A stretch of DNA of 64,000 bases from Mesonia sp008017825 (GTDB lineage Bacteria; Bacteroidota; Bacteroidia; Flavobacteriales; Flavobacteriaceae). Made by a program: the position numbers and the translations under genes. The notes below the pieces were generated by a model. It did no database searches, was not told the origin of the DNA, and saw nothing but the letters and a program-made list of their open reading frames with translations. Positions 55,358 to 63,811 of this stretch are shown piece by piece. Each line of letters starts with the position of its first letter. The first letter of the stretch is position 1. Where the stretch lies: contig NZ_VRLS01000012.1 of assembly GCF_008017825.1 (NCBI RefSeq), positions 124,001 through 188,000 on the forward strand, given 5' to 3'.

Positions 55358-55392
55358 AAGAACCCTCTGAAATTTTCAGAGGGTTTTTTTTG
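55358..55392 (+). terminator. Terminator after small lipoprotein A
   Basis: AACCCTCTGAAA (55361-55372) and TTTCAGAGGGTT (55374-55385), then a T-run of eight. Confidence 0.88.
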
Positions 55393-55506
55393 TTAACACA
55401 AATAAAAGTAGTTGTAATATTTTCTTAAATTAATACGGATTATTATTAAACCTTATTCTTCTTGTTTAAAATCCATTTATATTGCTTTAAAATTAATAAA
55501 ATTATT

Positions 55507-55782
55507 ATGAAAAAAATTATGTTAATGGCATTTGCCACTGTTTGTTTTGCATTTACTTCATGTTCTAGTGATGATGATGGAAATACTTCTTCCAGCTGTG
55601 AAATTTGCACTGTTACCTTTGAGGGGGCTACAAGTACAACAACATATTGTGATAATGAAGACGGGACTTATACAACTACTTTAGAAGATGGAACAGAGAC
55701 TACACAAGATATACCAGGGGATGTCTCTTTTGATGAATTTATTGCCTCTCAAGAACAATTAGGAGATTGTGAAAAAGCTTAA
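55507..55782 (+). CDS. Small acidic lipoprotein B (tandem pair)
   Basis: 91 residues from the ATG at 55507 (an upstream in-frame ATG adds 15 residues before the leader and is unlikely). Leader MKKIMLMAFATVCFAFTSC, then SSDDDGN linker, then a Thr/Glu-rich domain with CEIC, YC and a late Cys. The signal and linker match lipoprotein A; the rest does not. Both have similar TATATTGC-type boxes upstream and near-identical terminator hairpins, so they look like a duplication of an expression cassette. Confidence 0.75.
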   Translation: MKKIMLMAFATVCFAFTSCSSDDDGNTSSSCEICTVTFEGATSTTTYCDNEDGTYTTTLEDGTETTQDIPGDVSFDEFIASQEQLGDCEKA

Positions 55783-55801
55783 AGTTAATATAAGTAAAAA
55801 T

Positions 55802-55836
55802 AAAAACCCTCTGAAAATTTATTCAGAGGGTTTTCT
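55802..55836. terminator. Bidirectional terminator between lipoprotein B and lepA
   Basis: AAAACCCTCTGAA (55803-55815) and TTCAGAGGGTTTT (55822-55834); nearly the same hairpin as after lipoprotein A. Confidence 0.85.
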
Positions 55837-55840
55837 CTTT

Positions 55841-57637
55841 TTAATCATTAAGCTTTAATACAGCCATAAACGCTTCTTGCGGGATTTCTACATTACCCAC
55901 TTGGCGCATACGTTTTTTACCTTTCTTTTGTTTCTCCAAAAGCTTACGTTTACGAGAAATATCACCACCATAACATTTTGCAGTAACATCTTTACGTAAA
56001 GCCTTTACGGTTTCTCGAGCTATAATTTTTGCTCCGATTGCCGCTTGTATTGGAATATCAAATTGCTGTCGCGGAATTAACTCTTTTAATTTCTCGCACA
56101 TTTTCTTACCAATATCATAAGCATTATCAACGTGTAATAAGGCAGATAAAGCATCAACATTACTTGCATTAAGAAGAACATCTACTTTTACCAATTTAGA
56201 TTGTCTTAAACCAATAGGAGTATAATCAAAAGAGGCATAACCTTTAGAAACAGTTTTTAAACGATCATAGAAATCAAAAACAATCTCAGCTAAAGGCATA
56301 TCAAAAGAAAGTTCAACTCTCTCTGTAGTTAAGTAAGTTTGAGCGGTAATCTCCCCTCTTTTTTCTATACATAAAGACATTACTGGGCCAACAAAGTCGG
56401 CTTTTGTAATAATGGTCGCTTTTATAAAAGGCTCTTCTACTCGATCTAATTTAGAAGGTTCGGGTAAATCTGATGGATTGTTTACTAAAACTATCTCATC
56501 TGGATTTTTATTGGTAAAAGCGTGGTAAGATACGTTAGGTACGGTAGTAATTACCGTCATATCAAATTCTCGCTCTAATCTTTCCTGAATAATTTCTAAG
56601 TGCAACATTCCTAGGAAACCACATCTAAACCCGAATCCTAATGCCGCCGAACTCTCTGGTGTAAATACTAAAGAAGCGTCGTTTAATTGAAGCTTTTCCA
56701 TCGAAGAACGCAATTCTTCATAATCTTCTGTATCTACAGGGTAAATCCCTGCAAAAACCATTGGTTTTACATCTTCAAAACCTGCGACTGCTTCGGTAGT
56801 TGGGTTTTTAGCATCGGTAATAGTATCTCCTACTTTTACTTCTCTAGCATCTTTAATCCCCGTTATTAAGTAACCTACATCTCCGGTTTTAATTTCTTTT
56901 TGAGGAAATTGTTTTAAGCGTAACGTTCCTACTTCATCAGCAAAATAATTTTTATCTGTAGCTACAAACTTTATATTTTGTCCTTTTTTAATACTTCCGT
57001 TAATGACTCTAAAGTAGGTTTCTACTCCACGAAAAGGATTGTAAACCGAATCAAAGATTAAGGCTCTTAATGGAGCATCTACTTTTCCTGTAGGTGCTGG
57101 AACACGTTCGATAATTGCAGTTAAAATTTCTTCAATTCCTATACCCGTTTTGGCACTTGCTGGAATCACTTCCGAGGCATCGCAACCTAAAAGATCTACG
57201 ATATCATCGGTTACTTCTTCGGGATTTGCACTAGGTAAATCTACTTTATTAAGAACAGGAATAATTTCTAAATCATTTTCTAAAGCCAAATAAAGGTTAG
57301 AAATGGTTTGTGCTTGTATACTTTGTGCGGCATCAACTACCAATAGCGCACCTTCGCAGGCGGCAATAGAACGAGAAACTTCATAAGAGAAATCTACGTG
57401 TCCAGGAGTATCAATGAGGTTTAAAACAAATTCTTCTCCATTGTGTTGATAATTCATTTGTATGGCGTGACTTTTAATGGTAATACCACGTTCACGTTCT
57501 AAATCCATACTATCTAATAACTGCTCTTGTTTTTCACGGTCGGTTACAGATCCTGTAAAATCTAATAATCTATCGGCTAAGGTACTCTTACCGTGATCAA
57601 TATGTGCGATTATACAAAAATTCCTTATATGCTTCAT
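55841..57637 (-). CDS. lepA: Elongation factor 4 (LepA)
   Basis: 598 residues. GTPase motifs: AHIDHGKSTLADRLL at the N-terminus, DTPGHVDFSYEVSR (G3), NKVDLP (G4); then the EF-G-like domains and the LepA-specific C-terminus (GGDISRKRKLLEKQKKGKKRMR). Conserved ribosome-associated GTPase that acts on translocated ribosomes. Complete; it converges with the small lipoprotein pair. Confidence 0.97.
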   Translation of the reverse strand: MKHIRNFCIIAHIDHGKSTLADRLLDFTGSVTDREKQEQLLDSMDLERERGITIKSHAIQMNYQHNGEEFVLNLIDTPGHVDFSYEVSRSIAACEGALLVVDAAQSIQAQTISNLYLALENDLEIIPVLNKVDLPSANPEEVTDDIVDLLGCDASEVIPASAKTGIGIEEILTAIIERVPAPTGKVDAPLRALIFDSVYNPFRGVETYFRVINGSIKKGQNIKFVATDKNYFADEVGTLRLKQFPQKEIKTGDVGYLITGIKDAREVKVGDTITDAKNPTTEAVAGFEDVKPMVFAGIYPVDTEDYEELRSSMEKLQLNDASLVFTPESSAALGFGFRCGFLGMLHLEIIQERLEREFDMTVITTVPNVSYHAFTNKNPDEIVLVNNPSDLPEPSKLDRVEEPFIKATIITKADFVGPVMSLCIEKRGEITAQTYLTTERVELSFDMPLAEIVFDFYDRLKTVSKGYASFDYTPIGLRQSKLVKVDVLLNASNVDALSALLHVDNAYDIGKKMCEKLKELIPRQQFDIPIQAAIGAKIIARETVKALRKDVTAKCYGGDISRKRKLLEKQKKGKKRMRQVGNVEIPQEAFMAVLKLND

Positions 57638-57797
57638 AACATCTTCTTAGTTCTTACACGCTCTTTTCAAAATTCCTTGCTTCGATTTGCTGTAAGATAT
57701 TTTTGCAAATATAGTTTTTTGAAAAACAATACAAGACGCTAAGAATCACTAAGAATATATTATATTGGCATTTTGATAAATAAAAAGGTAATATATT

Positions 57798-60206
57798 TTG
57801 CAATTTTTTTTTAAATATTTATTAATACTCCTAACATTTTCACCTTTCATCACTTTTGCACAATATGAAATTAGTGGAAAAATTGTAGATAATGCTAATA
57901 AGCCTATTAGCTACAGCAATATTTCACTACATACCAAGATAGACTCTACTTTTGTAAAAGGAACCATTACGGAAGAAAACGGAAGTTTTTTGATGGAAGA
58001 GATTGAGGAAGGGGAATATCATCTAAAGGTGAGTTTTGTAGGTTATCAAACCAAAATTATTCCTGTAAAAGTAGATAACGATAAACAAATTGATACTATT
58101 CAATTAAAAGAAGAAACTGCACAACTTAGTGATATAAAAATATATTCAAAAAAACCTAGAATTATAAAAGAGGTAGATCGAATTATTTTTGACGTGGAAA
58201 ACACAAGTCTTTCTAGCGGAAATAGTTGGGACATCTTAAGCAAAACTCCAGGTGTTATTAATATAAATGGAGATTTGAAAATTAGAAATACTTCGGCCAC
58301 TGTTTATATAAATGACAAAAAAGTATATTTAACCTCTAGTGAGTTAAAACAATTTTTAGATGGTCTTTCGGCAGAAAATATAAAGCAAATAGAAGTAATA
58401 AGAAACCCGCCGGCTAAATACGATGCAGGAAACGGACCTATATTAAATATCGTTACAACAAAAAATCATACTCCAGGTTACAAAGCAAGCCTTAACGGAA
58501 ATTATACTCAAGCAATCTTTCCTAAATATAACTTGGGAACGAGTCACTTCTATAAAAATGAAAAACTCAATTTGTTTGCTAATTATAACTTTACAAAAGC
58601 CAAACATTTTAAAGAAGATGAAAGCTATATCAATTTTTTAAATAATAAAGAAGTATTTCAATATTGGGATACAGATTTTAATAAAACTACACAAGAGCAA
58701 CAACACAATATTAATCTTGTATTAGATTATCAATTTGATGAGAAAAATAAAATTAGTCTTAACGGAACAAGTTTGTTAACCCCTAAAAAAGATTTGGATA
58801 ATAATGGAAGAACAAGAATTTTTGACAACAATAGAGTATTAGATTCTAGTTTTACAACCAACAGTCAGTTACAAAATGACCTTTTTAATGCTGCTGTAGA
58901 CCTCACTTTTTCACATAATTTTGAGAAAGAAAACACCCAATTAAGTTTAAATGCCCATGCTACCTATTTTGAACAAAATAATGATCAGCAACTGCTCACT
59001 CAATATTTTAATAACGAAAATTTACTTTTAACGGAAAACAGCTTTTCTTCAGAAGGATACCAAAAAATAAATATCTATGCAGGTCAAGCCGATTTTGAAA
59101 CAGTCTTTGACACCTATAAGTTTTTAGCAGGAGCAAAATTTGCTTTTATAAACTCTACGAGTAGTTTATTCTTTTATGATGTACGAACCTCCTCAGAAAC
59201 TTTTCAAGGAAATCATTTAACTGATAAGTTTACTTATAATGAAGCGATAAGCGCTGTTTATACTTCAGTAAGTAAAGATTGGAGTAAATGGAAGGCAAAA
59301 GCTGGGTTGCGAGTTGAAAACACTTATAGAGAAGGAAACTCAGTTGCTTTAAACCAAGAAACAAATAGAAATTACACCAATTTTTTTCCCTCTTTATTTA
59401 TTTCATATCAAGCAGCAGAAAATTATAGTTTTAGTTTTGATTATGGAAGAAAAATAGCTCGTCCTAGTTATACCAGCTTAAACCCTTTTAGATATTATAT
59501 TAATGAAAATAGCTACCAGGCAGGGAATCCTAATTTAAACGCAGCTTTAAGTAATAGTTTTAATCTTAACTATACTTATAAAGACGCATACTCTTTTGAT
59601 TTTTATTTCCGTGATAACGGAGAAAATGTCGCCCAATTGGTTTTTCAAAATAATGAAAATCAATTTTTACGAAGTGTCCAAGCCAATATGTTAGAAAGTA
59701 AATCTTACGGCATTGATTTTTTACATGGTCGCTCATTAAAAAATTGGTGGTATGCACAAGTTGTTTTTTCAGGTTTTCATGAAGAAGAAACGTTTGTTGC
59801 GCTTGAAAGTAATAATGCTGAGGTAACCAATGATATTAATGGTTTTTACCTGTCTTTGTATAACGGACTTACGCTTTCTAAAGATGGAACATTTACAGGA
59901 GATGTAACTTTTTTGTACATTTCTTCCCTTTTACAAGGATCATATCAATTAGACGATATGCTTAACCTTTCTTTAGGAGTTCGTAAAACCATTTGGGATA
60001 ACCGAGCCGAGCTTTCTCTACACCTAGCCGATGCTTTTAACAGTTATGCTACGCAGTTAAATTCTACATATCTTAACCAAGATAACGGTTTTTTTGCCCA
60101 ACCAGAAAATAGGTATATACGTTTAGGTTTTAAATACTACTTTGGAAATTTTAGACTCAAAGACAATCAACGTACTATTAATAATCAAGAACGAGAGCGT
60201 TTGTAA
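57798..60206 (+). CDS. Large outer-membrane beta-barrel family protein (TonB-receptor-like)
   Basis: 802 residues from a TTG start, the only start that leaves an intact signal peptide (FFFKYLLILLTFSPFITFAQ). Next come a CarboxypepD_reg-like domain (EISGKIVDNANKPISYSNISL, 22-105), a plug-like region with IKQIEVIRNPPAKYDAGNGPILNIVT, and a barrel of about 500 residues with repeated aromatic strands. This is the OMP_b-brl_3 type. The ligand is unknown; TonB box not clear. Two A/T-rich poly-T tracts precede it. Confidence 0.85.
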   Translation: MQFFFKYLLILLTFSPFITFAQYEISGKIVDNANKPISYSNISLHTKIDSTFVKGTITEENGSFLMEEIEEGEYHLKVSFVGYQTKIIPVKVDNDKQIDTIQLKEETAQLSDIKIYSKKPRIIKEVDRIIFDVENTSLSSGNSWDILSKTPGVININGDLKIRNTSATVYINDKKVYLTSSELKQFLDGLSAENIKQIEVIRNPPAKYDAGNGPILNIVTTKNHTPGYKASLNGNYTQAIFPKYNLGTSHFYKNEKLNLFANYNFTKAKHFKEDESYINFLNNKEVFQYWDTDFNKTTQEQQHNINLVLDYQFDEKNKISLNGTSLLTPKKDLDNNGRTRIFDNNRVLDSSFTTNSQLQNDLFNAAVDLTFSHNFEKENTQLSLNAHATYFEQNNDQQLLTQYFNNENLLLTENSFSSEGYQKINIYAGQADFETVFDTYKFLAGAKFAFINSTSSLFFYDVRTSSETFQGNHLTDKFTYNEAISAVYTSVSKDWSKWKAKAGLRVENTYREGNSVALNQETNRNYTNFFPSLFISYQAAENYSFSFDYGRKIARPSYTSLNPFRYYINENSYQAGNPNLNAALSNSFNLNYTYKDAYSFDFYFRDNGENVAQLVFQNNENQFLRSVQANMLESKSYGIDFLHGRSLKNWWYAQVVFSGFHEEETFVALESNNAEVTNDINGFYLSLYNGLTLSKDGTFTGDVTFLYISSLLQGSYQLDDMLNLSLGVRKTIWDNRAELSLHLADAFNSYATQLNSTYLNQDNGFFAQPENRYIRLGFKYYFGNFRLKDNQRTINNQERERL

Positions 60207-60249
60207 AATAGTTTTAAGAGTTTAAAAATAACAGTTCAATCTTATTTAC

Positions 60250-60257
60250 TAATTTTG
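60250..60257 (+). promoter_or_regulatory. -7 promoter element of dusB (TAATTTTG)
   Basis: Exact TAnnTTTG match 25 bp before the TTG start of dusB; a matching -33 element is not seen. Confidence 0.45.
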
Positions 60258-60282
60258 CAACCTAAACAAAAAGAATTCGATT

Positions 60283-61275
60283 TTGGCAAAAATAGGAGAT
60301 ATAGAAGTAGGAGAGTTCCCGTTACTTTTGGCACCTATGGAAGATGTAAGCGATCCTCCATTTAGAGCACTGTGCAAAGAGCAAGGAGCAGATGTAGTAT
60401 ATACAGAATTTATTTCTTCAGAAGGATTAATTCGTGATGCTGCAAAAAGTGTCATGAAACTCGATATTTATGAGAAAGAACGCCCTGTAGGAATTCAAAT
60501 TTTTGGAGCCAATCTAGAATCGATGTTAGAATCGGTAGAGATTGTAGAAAAATCGGGTCCAGATATTATAGATATCAATTTTGGTTGTCCCGTTAAAAAA
60601 GTAGTTTCTAAAGGAGCTGGCGCCGGAATTTTAAAAGATATAGATTTGATGGTTTCCTTAACGGAAGCGATGGTAAAACATACCAACTTACCTATTACTG
60701 TAAAAACACGTTTGGGTTGGGATCACGACTCCATAAAAATTATTGAAGTAGCCGAACGTTTACAAGATGTTGGTTGCAAAGCCATTTCTATTCACGGAAG
60801 AACACGTGCACAAATGTATAAGGGTGAAGCCGATTGGAAACCTATAGCCGATGTAAAAAATAACCCTCGAATGCACATTCCTGTCTTTGGTAACGGAGAT
60901 GTAGATACGCCCGAAAAAGCGGTTAAAATGAGAGATGAGTTTGGTTTAGACGGAGCTATGATTGGGCGGGCAAGTATTGGTTACCCTTGGTTTTTTAGAG
61001 AAGTAAAACACTTTTTTGAAACGGGAGAACATTTAGATCCTCCAACTATGGCAGAGCGTTTAGAAGCTGCAAGAAGACACCTACAAATGGCCATAGATTG
61101 GAAAGGAGATAAATTAGGCGTTTTTGAAACTCGTCGTCACTACACCAATTACTTTAAAGGAATTCCGCATTTTAAAGAACATCGAATGAAGATGGTTACT
61201 AGTGATGAGGCCGAAGATGTGTTTAAAGCTTTTGATGAAGCCGAAAAAGAGTTTGGAGATTTCCAATTCACCTAA
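60283..61275 (+). CDS. dusB: tRNA-dihydrouridine synthase DusB
   Basis: 330 residues from a TTG start (MAKIGDIEVGEFPLLLAPMEDVSDPPFR), which fits the family's usual N-terminus; no ATG is available before that. FMN-binding TIM barrel with catalytic Cys in INFGCPVKKVVSKGAGAG, TVKTRLGWD, SIHGRTRAQMYKG and GNGDVDTPEKA. It reduces uridine to dihydrouridine in tRNA. Its stop lies 2 bp before the converging permease gene's stop. Confidence 0.95.
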   Translation: MAKIGDIEVGEFPLLLAPMEDVSDPPFRALCKEQGADVVYTEFISSEGLIRDAAKSVMKLDIYEKERPVGIQIFGANLESMLESVEIVEKSGPDIIDINFGCPVKKVVSKGAGAGILKDIDLMVSLTEAMVKHTNLPITVKTRLGWDHDSIKIIEVAERLQDVGCKAISIHGRTRAQMYKGEADWKPIADVKNNPRMHIPVFGNGDVDTPEKAVKMRDEFGLDGAMIGRASIGYPWFFREVKHFFETGEHLDPPTMAERLEAARRHLQMAIDWKGDKLGVFETRRHYTNYFKGIPHFKEHRMKMVTSDEAEDVFKAFDEAEKEFGDFQFT

Positions 61276-61277
61276 AT

Positions 61278-62474
61278 CTAAGTCAAAACTTTAGTAATTC
61301 TCGTGGTACCAATATAGGTGGCTGTAATTCCTAATACCATAATGGTAGCAAAGACCACTAGAATATTTTCAGCTTTTAGAGCTACAGGATAAGGTAAGGT
61401 AGGCGTAATCATAATAAGGTCAAATTGTAATTGTAATAAAATAATAACAATCCCAAGCATCAATCCTAAAGCCCCACCAACAAGGGTTAATAATGTTCCT
61501 TGTAACAAAAATATGCGTTTAATTCCTTTGGCAGAAGCACCTAAATGATGAAGCGTTCGTATGTTGTGTTGTTTATCTAAAATGGCCATAACAATGGCTC
61601 CACCAACATTAAAAAGGGCTATAATAAGAACTAAAGTAAAAATAAGATATACCGCTAAATTTTCCGTATTCAACATTTTGTATAACTTATCATTTAACTG
61701 AATTCTGTTTTTGATGATAACCTTTTTACCAAGAATAGAAACGATTTGTTCTTTAATACCATTTTCATCTGCATCTGGATTTAACTTTATTTCTAAAGCA
61801 GAAAATTCATTCTCTTTTAACTGAAGTAATTCTTCCGCAAAGAAAAAAGGAGTAAATACATACTTAGAATTGAGGTCTTCATTAATACTATAAACTCCAG
61901 TTACTAAAGCAGACTTGGTTGAAAAAGCATCGCTTATTTGCGAGATTTGTCCTGTTCCTGGTTTAGGGACCATGATTTTTAAAGCATCACCATAACCACC
62001 AATACCTAAAGATAATTTTCTTGAAATGGCACTACCAATCACTACTTGATTTTCTTGTGGATGAACCCAAACACCTCCAATCAAAGAACTATCTACAGGG
62101 TTTACATTTAGATATTCTTTATCTATAGATTTAATATTCGCAGGGGTATGCTTATTATCAAAACTTAATAAAACCCGTTCTTCAATAATTTTAGAAAATG
62201 CTTGAACTCCCTGCAAAGCTTTAATTTGTTCTAATTCTTTTTGACCTACAATAAGTGTTTTTCCGCTTGACGGAAGAACTTTTAAATCGGGATCAAATTC
62301 ATTAGAAAATGAAACGCTAAACTCTTTTAATCCTGCAAATCCAGAAAGTACAATAAAGAGTGCCAACGCTCCGGCAAATACACCTATTCCCGCAATGATG
62401 GTAATAATATTAATAGCACTATTTTTACTTTTAGTGGCTAAGTACCGCTTTGCTATGTAATAGGAGAAATTCAA
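61278..62474 (-). CDS. ABC transporter permease (LolC/LolE, FtsX type)
   Basis: 398 residues. Membrane segment at about 24-47, large periplasmic MacB-PCD-like domain, and three C-terminal segments (about 275-295, 320-350, 365-385) of the FtsX family. The N-terminus FSYYIAKRYLATKSKNSAINIITIIAGIGVFAGALALFIVLSGFAGLKEFS is typical of LolC/E. Extracts lipoproteins from the inner membrane with a LolD ATPase, which is not adjacent. Only a single permease copy here, unlike E. coli. Confidence 0.87.
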   Translation of the reverse strand: MNFSYYIAKRYLATKSKNSAINIITIIAGIGVFAGALALFIVLSGFAGLKEFSVSFSNEFDPDLKVLPSSGKTLIVGQKELEQIKALQGVQAFSKIIEERVLLSFDNKHTPANIKSIDKEYLNVNPVDSSLIGGVWVHPQENQVVIGSAISRKLSLGIGGYGDALKIMVPKPGTGQISQISDAFSTKSALVTGVYSINEDLNSKYVFTPFFFAEELLQLKENEFSALEIKLNPDADENGIKEQIVSILGKKVIIKNRIQLNDKLYKMLNTENLAVYLIFTLVLIIALFNVGGAIVMAILDKQHNIRTLHHLGASAKGIKRIFLLQGTLLTLVGGALGLMLGIVIILLQLQFDLIMITPTLPYPVALKAENILVVFATIMVLGITATYIGTTRITKVLT

Positions 62475-62475
62475 A

Positions 62476-62871
62476 TTAAGATTTTTTTCTTTTATCTAAA
62501 AGATTCGGATTTTCAATAGGGTTTTCTTTACCCTTTACCGCTTCATCAATTTTCTCTATATAGTCTAAAGAATCATCTAGAAATAAGTCCAAATCGGGCA
62601 TTTTTCTTAATTGATTTTTTGTTTTTAAAGCTACTTGATGTTTTAAAAGATGTCTAATTTCTCTTAATTCTTCTAAAAGGGCTGCCCCTTGAGAACTAGG
62701 GAAAATACTTAAGTATGCCTTGGCGATTGATAAATCTGTCGTTACTTTCACTTTCGAAACCGAAATTATAATATTGGTTTTTCCAGCATTTCTAAGTTCT
62801 TGCTGTATCACATCGGCTAAATCTTTTTGTAAGACTCCACCTATTTTTTTCTGTCTGTTTGTTTCTTCCAT
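62476..62871 (-). CDS. rbfA: Ribosome-binding factor A
   Basis: 131 residues. KH-type fold pattern: KKIGGVLQKDLADVIQQEL, VSKVKVTTDLSIAKAYLSIFPS, and RKMPDLDLFLDDSLDYIEKID. Needed for 30S maturation and cold adaptation. It lies 1 bp before the permease gene on the same strand, so the two are probably co-transcribed. Confidence 0.92.
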   Translation of the reverse strand: MEETNRQKKIGGVLQKDLADVIQQELRNAGKTNIIISVSKVKVTTDLSIAKAYLSIFPSSQGAALLEELREIRHLLKHQVALKTKNQLRKMPDLDLFLDDSLDYIEKIDEAVKGKENPIENPNLLDKRKKS

Positions 62872-62902
62872 ATGGCAAAAATAGCCTTTTTAAAAGTTAT
62901 AG

Positions 62903-62910
62903 TATTTTTG
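62903..62910 (+). promoter_or_regulatory. -7 promoter element of mce (TATTTTTG)
   Basis: Exact TAnnTTTG match 21 bp before the mce ATG at 62932, in the divergent gap with rbfA. Confidence 0.45.
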
Positions 62911-62931
62911 TAAAACAAAATTTTAATAAAA

Positions 62932-63336
62932 ATGGATAAAATTGAACATATTGGGATTGCCGTTAATAACATTGAAGAAGCAAATATTACTTACGAGAAG
63001 TTATTAGGAGCAGCTCCATACAAACAAGAAGAAGTTGAAAGTGAAGGAGTAAAAACCTCATTCTTTAAAACCGGCGAAAGTAAAATTGAACTTTTAGATG
63101 CTACAAACGAAAATAGCCCTATCGCTAAATTCTTAAAGAAAAAGGGCGAAGGTATTCATCACATTGCATTTGCAGTAGAAGATATTAAAAAAAAGATAGA
63201 AGAATTGAAAACCGAAGGCTTTGTTGTGCTAAATGAAACTCCTAAACTAGGGGCAGATAACAAGTTAGTAGCTTTTCTCCATCCAAAATCTTCGCACGGA
63301 GTTTTGGTTGAATTATGCCAAGAAATAAAAAAGTAA
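62932..63336 (+). CDS. mce: Methylmalonyl-CoA epimerase
   Basis: 134 residues of the glyoxalase/bleomycin-resistance (VOC) fold. Typical start DKIEHIGIAVNNIEEANITYEKLLG, then ESKIELLDATNENSPIAKFLKKKGEGIHHIAFAVEDI and a final HPKSSHGVLVELCQ. Interconverts (R)- and (S)-methylmalonyl-CoA in propionate metabolism. No mutase gene is in the window. Confidence 0.94.
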   Translation: MDKIEHIGIAVNNIEEANITYEKLLGAAPYKQEEVESEGVKTSFFKTGESKIELLDATNENSPIAKFLKKKGEGIHHIAFAVEDIKKKIEELKTEGFVVLNETPKLGADNKLVAFLHPKSSHGVLVELCQEIKK

Positions 63337-63344
63337 GATTTTTA

Positions 63345-63375
63345 TTGGGAGATATCATAGATATGACTATTTTTG
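63345..63375 (+). promoter_or_regulatory. Promoter of the CAT-anticodon tRNA
   Basis: TTG at 63345-63347 and TATTTTTG at 63368-63375 with a 20-bp spacer; 12 bp before the tRNA. A near-ideal match to the flavobacterial promoter consensus. Confidence 0.7.
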
Positions 63376-63387
63376 CCTCCTGATTTC

Positions 63388-63461
63388 GGTCCCATAGCTC
63401 AGCTGGTTAGAGCACCTGACTCATAATCAGGGGGTCCATGGTTCGAGCCCATGTGGGACCA
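63388..63461 (+). tRNA. tRNA with CAT anticodon (Met elongator or Ile2)
   Basis: 74-nt cloverleaf: acceptor GGTCCCA and TGGGACC pair fully, D-arm GCTCAGCTGGTTAGAGC, anticodon arm CTGACTCATAATCAG with CAT, T-arm GGTTCGAGCCC. CCA is not encoded. Positions 4 and 5 are C-G pairs, as in tRNA-Ile2, where TilS converts C34 to lysidine; elongator Met tRNAs usually differ there. Identity is left open. Confidence 0.9.
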
Positions 63462-63586
63462 CAAGCGTAAATATTTAAATATCCCCTTAATGTTTTATAA
63501 TGTTATAGGGGATTTATATATTTAATGATCATTTAATGTAGGAGATTTCCTTAAGTGTTAAAGATTTTATTATTTTAGCCTTCGTT

Positions 63587-63811
63587 ATGAAGAAGAAGTA
63601 TTTGAAAATTACAATTTTAACACTTGCAATGATGTGTATATCTTTGCAGTCTTTTTCTTTCCAGACAACAAAAAGTCCTCCTCCTCCTCAAAATACTACT
63701 AGAGGTCCAGGAATCCCTCCTCCAGGATTACCTATAGACGGCTTATTAACTTATTTACTTATAGGAGGAAGTGTTTTTGGAATAAGACAACTAAGAAAAA
63801 AAGAAGACTAG
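63587..63811 (+). CDS. Small secreted protein with PID-CTERM-like sorting signal
   Basis: 74 residues: signal peptide (KKKYLKITILTLAMMCISLQSFSFQ), a short proline-rich linker (KSPPPPQNTTRGPGIPPPG), then LPIDGLLTYLLIGGSVFGIRQLRKK: a PID motif, membrane span and basic tail. That tripartite tail matches the PID-CTERM pattern described in Bacteroidota, where an exosortase-like enzyme is thought to process or anchor the protein. Almost no mature domain exists. Its stop overlaps ribE by 4 bp. Confidence 0.78.
   Translation: MKKKYLKITILTLAMMCISLQSFSFQTTKSPPPPQNTTRGPGIPPPGLPIDGLLTYLLIGGSVFGIRQLRKKED

Noticed and set aside
63475..63520. Terminator after the CAT tRNA
   Set aside because: ATCCCCT (63481-63487) and AGGGGAT (63507-63513) can pair, but the loop is AT-rich and no real T-run follows, so it is not listed as a terminator.
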